DNA of 11,274 bases from Oceanospirillaceae bacterium UBA2001 (lineage in GTDB: Bacteria; Pseudomonadota; Gammaproteobacteria; Pseudomonadales; Balneatricaceae), in the NCBI GenBank assembly GCA_002335115.1, contig DDCR01000123.1, positions 1-11,274 of the forward strand, in the 5' to 3' direction. The position numbers were made by a program, and so were the translations under genes. Within the stretch, counting starts at the first letter, position 1; every line of letters starts with the position of its first letter. The notes under the pieces were generated by a model. It did not search any database, was not told the DNA's origin, and saw only the letters and a list, made by a program, of their open reading frames with translations. Below, piece after piece: positions 6,249 to 11,274 of the stretch.

Positions 6249-7616
6249 ATGAACGCAAAACAACACGACACTAAAGCTTTACAAGACCTTGATAAACAGC
6301 ATTATATGCATCCGTTCACTGATTCAAAGGCCATGCACAAAAAAGGCACCCGCATTATTACGGGCGCAGATGGCTGTTATATATATGATTCTGAAGGTGG
6401 AAAAGTCCTCGATGGCATGGCAGGACTTTGGTGTGTAGCCATTGGTTATGGGCGCCATGAGCTTGCTGATGTAGCGGCTCAACAGATGCGCGAACTGCCT
6501 TACTATAATAGTTTTTTTGGTACTGCGCACCCACCTGTCATTAAGCTAGCGGCGCAACTCAAAAAACTAGCCCCTGCCCATATTAGCCATGTATTTTTCA
6601 CGGGTTCTGGCTCTGAGTCTAACGACACTAACGTGCGTTTGGTGCGCCACTACTGGCAGGCCAAAGGCCAGCCAAAGAAGCGCACTATTATCTCCCGTTA
6701 TAATGCATACCATGGCAGCACTATGGCGGCTATGAGCTTGGGAGGCATGAAAGGTATGCACGACCAAGGTGGTATCATCGATGGCATAGAGCACATTATG
6801 CAGCCCCACTGGTACCATGAAACCTTGGCGGGTGAAAGTGAAGAAGACTTTGGTTTGCGTGCCGCACAGGCCCTAGAAACGAAGATTTTAGAGGTTGGTG
6901 CAGATCACGTGGGCGCCTTTATTGGTGAGCCAGTACAAGGTGCGGGCGCTGTTATTGTGCCACCCACGTCTTACTGGCCAGAAATTCAGCGCATCTGCAA
7001 AAAATACGATATTTTACTGATTGCTGATGAAGTTATTACGGGGTTTGGTCGCACAGGTAATTGGTTTGCATCCGAAACTCTGGGTATTGAGGCGGACCTT
7101 ATGACTATTGCTAAGGGCTTATCTTCAGGTTATATGCCCATTGGTGGTGTATTAATAAGTGATCGAGTGGCTGAGGTTGTCATTGAAGGGGGTGAGTTTG
7201 CCCATGGCTATACCTATTCTGGCCACCCTGTGGCAGCTGCTGTGGCTTCTGCAAATTTGACTATCATTGAAGATGAAGGCCTAGTCGAAAAAGTTAGAGA
7301 CGAGACAGGGCCCTACCTACAACAAAGGCTGCTTGAATTATTAGACCATCCATTGGTGGGCCAAGTGCGGGGTATCGGTTTAATGGGAGCGTTAGAATTA
7401 GTGCAAGATAAAGCCAGCCATACTAACTACCCCAAAGAGGTTGGTATTGGCAGTATTTGCCGTGATTATGCCTTAGCAAACAGCTTGGTGATGCGAGCAG
7501 TGGGAGACAGCATGATCATGTGTCCACCATTGATTATTAGTAAGTTAGAGATTGATGAATTAATGGAGAAGACGAAAAAGTCTCTGGATCAGACTCTAGC
7601 CCATGTAGAGGGTTAG
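6249..7616 (+). CDS. spuC: PLP-dependent polyamine (putrescine):pyruvate aminotransferase, SpuC type (class III)
   Basis: 455 residues, matching P. aeruginosa SpuC and the omega-transaminase group. Class III fold signs: YxxDxEGGKVLDGMAGLWCVAIGYGR near the N-terminus in broken form (45-69), the phosphate-binding TGSGSE (118-123), YHGST (154-158) stacking on the cofactor, D260 in LLIADEVITGFGRTG binding the pyridine nitrogen, and the Schiff-base lysine K289 in TIAKGLSSGYMPIGG. It moves the amino group of putrescine, or a similar amine, to pyruvate, giving 4-aminobutyraldehyde and alanine, in the cytoplasm. AGGGA at 6235-6239 lies 9 bases before ATG, directly after the spuB stop, so it is the third gene of the operon. 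Together with PuuB this gives two ways to remove an amine. Other omega-amino substrates, such as beta-alanine or taurine-like amines, cannot be excluded. Confidence 0.88.
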   Translation: MNAKQHDTKALQDLDKQHYMHPFTDSKAMHKKGTRIITGADGCYIYDSEGGKVLDGMAGLWCVAIGYGRHELADVAAQQMRELPYYNSFFGTAHPPVIKLAAQLKKLAPAHISHVFFTGSGSESNDTNVRLVRHYWQAKGQPKKRTIISRYNAYHGSTMAAMSLGGMKGMHDQGGIIDGIEHIMQPHWYHETLAGESEEDFGLRAAQALETKILEVGADHVGAFIGEPVQGAGAVIVPPTSYWPEIQRICKKYDILLIADEVITGFGRTGNWFASETLGIEADLMTIAKGLSSGYMPIGGVLISDRVAEVVIEGGEFAHGYTYSGHPVAAAVASANLTIIEDEGLVEKVRDETGPYLQQRLLELLDHPLVGQVRGIGLMGALELVQDKASHTNYPKEVGIGSICRDYALANSLVMRAVGDSMIMCPPLIISKLEIDELMEKTKKSLDQTLAHVEG

Positions 7617-7825
7617 CCTTGACCCTGGGCCTGCCTATGGATAACTGATGGACAACCTATGGGAAATTTAGTGACTGCCACTAGTGTGTCTGTGCACTGG
7701 CTCTGACCTCTGACCTTTGAGGTTGAGGGTAATCTTTTAGGCGGTCAAAGGTGCTTTTGCAGGCTTAAATCGAAGGTGATAGCATAGGATTCACATAGGT
7801 AAAAATTTATGGGGACAAGGGGCAT
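7617..7825. other. Intergenic region between spuC and the chemoreceptor gene
   Basis: These 209 bases hold no credible gene. They contain a 7-base tandem repeat CTCTGAC (7701-7714) and two potential, mutually exclusive stems, listed separately. No convincing promoter was found: TTGCAG (7757-7762), 17 bases, TAGCAT (7780-7785) is the best weak pair, and no good flagellar sigma-28 site is present. The ribosome site for the chemoreceptor gene is AAGGGG (7817-7822), only 3 bases from ATG. Confidence 0.5.
7704..7752 (+). terminator. Possible terminator or leader with two alternative hairpins
   Basis: Stem A pairs ACCTC (7706-7710) with GAGGT (7719-7723), extendable by two G-T pairs, with an 8-base loop. 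Stem B pairs ACCTTTGA (7713-7720) with TCAAAGGT (7745-7752), a perfect 8-base match with a 24-base loop, followed by GCTTTTGC. The two share bases and exclude each other. Stem B is only a weak intrinsic terminator because its loop is long and its T-run is four bases. Confidence 0.25.
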
Positions 7826-10336
7826 ATGAACTTAAGGCAAAAGCTAATCCTATTGATCCTTATGGCGGGTATATTACCCGCCTTAGGCATTGGCTTAATT
7901 AGCCTACAGAATAGCCGCGCTGCCTTAGAGCAACAAATATTTGACCAGTTGGAAGCCCAACGGACCATTAAAGCTAATCAAATTACCCAACATTTTGCTA
8001 GTGCGGAGCATGACATTCAAACTCTGGCAGATAACCTTGCACTGATGATTGAGAAACAAGGCTTAGAAACAGCAATTAGTCAGGTTGATCAAAATGGACA
8101 GACCCTATTCAGCCGTTACATAGAACGTAACGACTACTATGATCTCTTCTTACTCGATACTGAAGGCTACTGTTTTTACAGTGTCACTGAAGAAGCTGAT
8201 TACCAAACCAACCTCATTTCTGGCAAGTTTAAAGATTCTGGACTTGGTGAAGTGGTGCAGAAGGCTTTATTTGATAGCCAATATCACATGTCAGATCTGG
8301 CCCCCTATGCCCCCAGTAATGGCGATCCTGCAGCCTTCATCGCAGCACCTGTTATGGTGCAAAATGAATTAGTGATGATCTTGGCTATGCAACTCTCCTT
8401 AGATGGCATTGATGCCATTATGTCTGAGCGCACAGGCCTTGGTAATACTGGGGAAACTTATTTAGTTGGCGCTGATTTACTAATGCGGTCCAATTCATTT
8501 TTAGATCCAATCAACCACAGCGTAGAGGGCTCTTTTGCTAATCCAGAGCTAGGCAAAGTTGATACAGAGGCCGTCAAGCAGGCGGGGCTGGGTAATTTAG
8601 GTAGTCAGATAGTAATTGACTATAATGGTAATCCAGTACTTTCTGCTTATGCACCATTAAGGTTAAATGATGACGTAATGTGGACCATTCTTGCTGAAAT
8701 TGATGAAGCAGAAGCCTTTGCCCCTATTGCTGCGTTGCAGATCACCATGTTGATTGTTGCAGGTGTAGGAGTGGTGCTGATTATTTTTTTAGCCTTTGTA
8801 TTTGGAGCAATCATCTCTAAGCCAATGCTAAATTTGGCCCATGTTATGAGCAAAATTGAACACACGGGTGATCTTTCACTGCGCTTTAAAGATCCCAGCA
8901 AAGATGAAACAGGTCAAGCGGGGCATGCCCTTAATGCCCTTCTTGTGAGGCAACAAAACGCTATTACAGAAGTTAATTTGGTGATGGGCGCAATTGCTGC
9001 TGGCGATTTTAGTCGTCGAGTAGACATGGATTTAGTCGGTGACTTTAATAGTTTAAAGCATGCCACCAATAATTTTGCAGACAGTGTTGCGAATACCATG
9101 CACTCTTTGGGTCAGGTCATGAGCAGCTTGTCTGCAGGTGACTTTAGTGCTCGGATGACAGGCAACATAGAGGCCAACTTTCGCAAACAAGTCGATGATG
9201 CCATGACCAGTATGGAAGTGGCGTTAGGTGAAATAGGACAGGTTATGCAGGCTTTGGCGCAAGGACGTTTTAATCGGCGCATAGAGGTGCAGTTAGACGG
9301 CGACCTAAACCTACTGAAACAGAACATCAACGACTCTATGGACGCCTTAGAGCAAGCGTTAGAAGAAGTGACTCAGGTTGCCTCGGCTATTAGTAAGGGT
9401 GACTTAAATCAAACTATGAGTAATCACTATGAAGGCGATCTTAATAATATTGCCATTGCCCTCAATGGCACAAGTGTCAGTGTGGCAGGTATTGTTGGTG
9501 AAGTAAGATTGATGGCACAAAATGTGGGACAAGGTGCAGATGAAATTGCCAAAGGTGGACAAGACCTCACTAATCGCACGGCCGCCCAAGCCTCCTCGCT
9601 TGAGGAAACTGCGGCAAGTATGGAGCAAATGGCAGGCTCTGTTCGACTGAATGCAAACAATGCAGACAAGGCCAATGACTTGATGAAGGACTCCATGGAA
9701 CAAGCTGAAACGAGTGGCATGGTAGTCAGCCAAGCTGTTGAAGCTATGGGTAAAATTGCTCATGCGAGTCAAAAAATAGCGGATATTATAAGTTTGATTG
9801 ATGGCATTGCCTTTCAAACCAATTTATTAGCACTCAATGCATCAGTTGAGGCCGCGAGAGCAGGTGAACATGGCCGAGGGTTTGCTGTGGTTGCAGGCGA
9901 GGTAAGGTCCTTAGCACAGCGAGCTGCTGGAGCAGCAAAGGACATCACGGATCTGATTCATGACAGCAGTGACCGCGTGGAGCAAGGCAGTTTGCTGGTC
10001 AATCAAATGGGCACCTCCTTGGATAAAATCCGTAGCTCGCTTAGTTATGTTTCCACTACCGTGAGTGAAATAGCGGCAGCGAGTAATGAACAGGCATCAG
10101 GTATCGAGCAGGTGAATCATGCGGTGTCTCAATTGGATTCACTCAACCAACAAAACTCTGCATTAGTCGAGGAATCTGCAGCTGCAGCTGATGCATTAAC
10201 TGAACAGGCTGCAGAACTTAACAACTTAATGCAGTTCTTTAGTATGGATGCTTCAGCGCCAAGCACAGGAGAAGCCAAGTCAATGCCAGAGCATTTAGAG
10301 ATAAAAACACTAGTATCAGACCTTAATGGTCCATAG
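7826..10336 (+). CDS. Methyl-accepting chemotaxis protein with periplasmic Cache domain and HAMP array
   Basis: 836 residues, long for a chemoreceptor (usually ~540-680). Order: membrane segment 1 (about 8-27), periplasmic ligand-binding region (about 30-300) of double-Cache type with segments [11 protein letters not shown] and [19 protein letters not shown], membrane segment 2 (about 303-330), a membrane-proximal HAMP (about 331-380), four further HAMP-like units to about 565, then the cytoplasmic signalling domain (about 570-800). The hairpin tip is canonical: [36 protein letters not shown] in broken form (659-694), which docks CheA and CheW. Glutamate/glutamine/alanine-rich helices such as [12 protein letters not shown] (591-602) look like methylation regions. 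The C-terminus carries a ~30-residue tail without a CheR-docking pentapeptide. The ligand is unknown; adjacency to polyamine genes merely suggests an amine or related nutrient. The start ATG has AAGGGG unusually close upstream, and the N-terminus MNLRQKL followed by the hydrophobic helix fits. Confidence 0.92.
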   Translation: MNLRQKLILLILMAGILPALGIGLISLQNSRAALEQQIFDQLEAQRTIKANQITQHFASAEHDIQTLADNLALMIEKQGLETAISQVDQNGQTLFSRYIERNDYYDLFLLDTEGYCFYSVTEEADYQTNLISGKFKDSGLGEVVQKALFDSQYHMSDLAPYAPSNGDPAAFIAAPVMVQNELVMILAMQLSLDGIDAIMSERTGLGNTGETYLVGADLLMRSNSFLDPINHSVEGSFANPELGKVDTEAVKQAGLGNLGSQIVIDYNGNPVLSAYAPLRLNDDVMWTILAEIDEAEAFAPIAALQITMLIVAGVGVVLIIFLAFVFGAIISKPMLNLAHVMSKIEHTGDLSLRFKDPSKDETGQAGHALNALLVRQQNAITEVNLVMGAIAAGDFSRRVDMDLVGDFNSLKHATNNFADSVANTMHSLGQVMSSLSAGDFSARMTGNIEANFRKQVDDAMTSMEVALGEIGQVMQALAQGRFNRRIEVQLDGDLNLLKQNINDSMDALEQALEEVTQVASAISKGDLNQTMSNHYEGDLNNIAIALNGTSVSVAGIVGEVRLMAQNVGQGADEIAKGGQDLTNRTAAQASSLEETAASMEQMAGSVRLNANNADKANDLMKDSMEQAETSGMVVSQAVEAMGKIAHASQKIADIISLIDGIAFQTNLLALNASVEAARAGEHGRGFAVVAGEVRSLAQRAAGAAKDITDLIHDSSDRVEQGSLLVNQMGTSLDKIRSSLSYVSTTVSEIAAASNEQASGIEQVNHAVSQLDSLNQQNSALVEESAAAADALTEQAAELNNLMQFFSMDASAPSTGEAKSMPEHLEIKTLVSDLNGP
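8816..9520 (+). repeat. Five consecutive HAMP-type units inside the chemoreceptor
   Basis: A recurring motif, hydrophobic-M-x-x-hydrophobic-x-x-G-D-F/L, occurs at residues 340-350 ([11 protein letters not shown]), 386-395 ([10 protein letters not shown]), 431-440 ([10 protein letters not shown]), 473-482 ([10 protein letters not shown]) and 518-527 ([10 protein letters not shown]), with spacings of 46, 45, 42 and 45 residues. Each is followed by an acidic GDF/GDL or DETG element and an Asn-containing helix, as in HAMP AS1-connector-AS2. The repeats are diverged in both protein and DNA. Confidence 0.75.
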
Positions 10337-10455
10337 AACGCGAGTAGCCTAGCGCATGATCATTTAAATAAAACTAGGGCCGCTCATGTAAACTAAGCGT
10401 ATTTGATCTTGTCTAAGCTATTCGGTTCAGAGGCGTGCCTCAAATTTAGGTAGTA

Positions 10456-10484
10456 TTGACCGCACTAAGACTACATACTATTTA
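10456..10484 (+). promoter_or_regulatory. Weak sigma-70-like promoter candidate
   Basis: TTGACC (5 of 6 to the -35 consensus) and TATTTA (3 of 6 to the -10) are 17 bases apart, about 130 bases before the YczE-like start. The -35 is good and the -10 poor; chance occurrence is likely enough to keep confidence low. Confidence 0.25.
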
Positions 10485-10516
10485 ACTATCGCTCTCCAAA
10501 TCGCCATACCCACCAA

Positions 10517-10535
10517 CTTCACTCCTACTGTGAAG
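10517..10535 (+). other. Short perfect hairpin/dyad
   Basis: CTTCAC and GTGAAG form a perfect 6-base stem around a 7-base loop, followed by CATTTGG. It could be a weak transcription stop or an operator downstream of the promoter candidate; there is no real T-run. Confidence 0.25.
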
Positions 10536-10576
10536 CATTTGGCTAGTGCAGTCATTCGAATTAAACGCCGTTATAA

Positions 10577-10597
10577 GTAGTTGTGATTAACAGCTAC
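10577..10597 (+). other. Hairpin directly before the ribosome site of the YczE-like gene
   Basis: GTAGTTGT and ACAGCTAC pair over 8 bases (one T-G pair) around a GATTA loop. The ribosome-binding GAGAAAG (10598-10604) starts on the next base. In mRNA this would be a stem immediately before the ribosome site; a regulatory role is inference only. Confidence 0.3.
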
Positions 10598-10612
10598 GAG
10601 AAAGTATTGAAC

Positions 10613-11274
10613 ATGACATTAAAGCCAAAGTTTTTATCGGTTAAAGCCGTCCCAACACTGTTTTGGAGTTCGCCTAAAGCGCTAACCATAACGCCACCGT
10701 TATTGTCTGTTGTGTTTTTAGTGGCAGGACTCATACTGTTTGGACTAGGCGAAGCTTTACTGGTTGCCGCAGGCGTTGGCGTGAGTCCTTGGACTGTTTT
10801 AGCTCAAGGTATTATGCAGGTGACAGGTTGGAGTATTGGCTTTGCAACTTTTGTGACTAGCGTTGTGGTTCTGCTCTTATGGGTACCTTTAAAGCAAACA
10901 CCGGGTATGGGCACTATTCTAAATGCCATTATAATTTCCTTAGTGTTGGAATTCTTACTGCCCTTTCTGCCTACTTTTGATCACCTTGGGCTGCAGCTTG
11001 CAGAAGCCACTCTTGGTGTTTTGGTGACGGGCTTTGGTGGTGGCTTATATTTAATTTCAAATTTGGGCCCAGGTCCAAGAGATGGCCTAATGACTGGGCT
11101 TCAAAGAGTCACAGACTTACCCATTGCTTGGGTTCGGAGTGGCATTGAGCTATCAGTTATTGCTGCTGGGTGGGCCCTAGGCGGAACTGTTGGTTTTGGA
11201 ACTGTGTTATTTGCCTTAGGCATTGGTCCCTCGGTAGCCGCTAGCATGTATGGCTTAAATAGTATGTTTGGTCA
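10613..11274 (+). CDS. YczE/YitT-type multi-spanning membrane protein, N-terminal part (3' end outside window)
   Basis: ATG at 10613 opens 220 full codons with no stop before the right edge. GAGAAAG (10598-10604) lies 8 bases upstream, and an in-frame TAA at 10574 limits the start. After a ~28-residue cytoplasmic-looking N-terminus there are hydrophobic spans at about 31-53, 74-92, 101-120, 128-150, 174-192 and 193-212. Motifs recall the YczE group of inner-membrane proteins: GVGVSPWTVLAQGI (54-67), TPGMGTILNA (96-105) and LGPGPRDGLMTGL (151-163). Members have no well-established function; transport has been suggested but I do not claim it. It shares its strand with the chemoreceptor but lies 276 bases away, so probably has its own promoter. 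A complete protein would probably be only slightly longer than what is seen. Confidence 0.75.
   Translation, partial: MTLKPKFLSVKAVPTLFWSSPKALTITPPLLSVVFLVAGLILFGLGEALLVAAGVGVSPWTVLAQGIMQVTGWSIGFATFVTSVVVLLLWVPLKQTPGMGTILNAIIISLVLEFLLPFLPTFDHLGLQLAEATLGVLVTGFGGGLYLISNLGPGPRDGLMTGLQRVTDLPIAWVRSGIELSVIAAGWALGGTVGFGTVLFALGIGPSVAASMYGLNSMFG

Larger units (their letters stand above)
10337..10612. other. Intergenic region between the chemoreceptor and the YczE-like gene
   Basis: These 276 bases hold no credible gene and no tRNA-like fold was seen. They contain two short hairpins (10517-10535 and 10577-10597, listed separately) and a weak promoter-like pair, TTGACC (10456-10461) and TATTTA (10479-10484), 17 bases apart. 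No strong T-tailed terminator follows the chemoreceptor stop codon; the nearest inverted repeat, CCTAG (10348-10352) with CTAGG (10374-10378), is short and lacks a T-run. Confidence 0.45.

Noticed and set aside
7596..7616. Stem CTAGCCC / GGGTTAG with a 7-base loop over the end of spuC, as an intrinsic terminator
   Set aside because: It lies within the last codons and stop codon and is followed by CCTTGACCC, with no T-run; coding constraint explains it as well.
7745..7790. Sigma-28 (FliA) flagellar promoter before the chemoreceptor gene
   Set aside because: TCAA and TAAA elements exist, but nothing near 15 bases downstream resembles GCCGATAA better than 4 of 8 positions.
9404..9817. A 137-residue minus-strand open frame opposite the chemoreceptor gene
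   Set aside because: It lies wholly opposite a well-supported gene, has no recognisable motifs and low-complexity Cys/His/Leu-rich content typical of a shadow frame.
10346..10380. CCTAG...CTAGG inverted repeat after the chemoreceptor stop as a terminator
   Set aside because: The arms are only 5 bases, the loop is 21 bases, and no T-run follows.
1..11274. Defence system, mobile element or CRISPR array
   Set aside because: No transposase, integrase, toxin-antitoxin, nuclease or repeat-spacer pattern was seen; all genes fit metabolism, regulation, chemotaxis or a membrane protein.

Overview
The window looks like a chromosomal segment of a gammaproteobacterium, plausibly a marine Pseudomonadales/Oceanospirillales-type organism. 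The grounds are moderate G+C, protein sequences that read like Pseudomonas/E. coli polyamine enzymes, and a gene order (amidohydrolase, glutamine-synthetase-like enzyme, aminotransferase) matching the spuABC block of Pseudomonas aeruginosa. The species cannot be named from the sequence. No mobile elements, CRISPR arrays, tRNAs or rRNAs were seen.

Layout, left to right. (1) The C-terminal part of a NarL-type sensor histidine kinase runs in from the left edge (1-539, +). (2) A PuuR/PauR-like HTH-cupin regulator follows 36 bases later and starts with TTG (576-1121, +). (3) Convergent with it, only 17 bases away, is a minus-strand pair read as puuA then puuB: gamma-glutamylputrescine synthetase (2434-3810) and gamma-glutamylputrescine oxidase (1139-2419). 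(4) A 281-base A+T-rich divergent promoter region (3811-4091) contains a perfect 6+2+6 dyad. (5) A plus-strand operon reads puuD/spuA (4092 or 4116-4886), spuB (4890-6233) and spuC (6249-7616). (6) After a 209-base gap comes an 836-residue Cache chemoreceptor with a row of HAMP units (7826-10336). (7) After a 276-base gap, the first 220 codons of a YczE-type multi-spanning membrane protein run off the right edge (10613-11274).

How the genes work together: the central block is a gamma-glutamylation route for polyamine catabolism. PuuA and SpuB attach glutamate to a polyamine amine. The other amine is then removed either by oxidation (PuuB) or, for putrescine or a related amine, by transamination (SpuC). 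The resulting aldehyde would need a PuuC/KauB-type dehydrogenase, which is not in this window. PuuD/SpuA hydrolyses gamma-glutamyl-GABA to GABA and glutamate. The HTH-cupin protein is the obvious candidate repressor of the divergent promoter region. The chemoreceptor could sense a related nutrient, but only its position suggests this.

Nothing here is a clearly new system. The points most worth a second look are the hybrid puu/spu layout with two unlike glutamine-synthetase-type enzymes on either side of one promoter region, the operator-like dyad there, the five-unit HAMP array in the chemoreceptor, and potential alternative RNA hairpins in the two right-hand intergenic regions.
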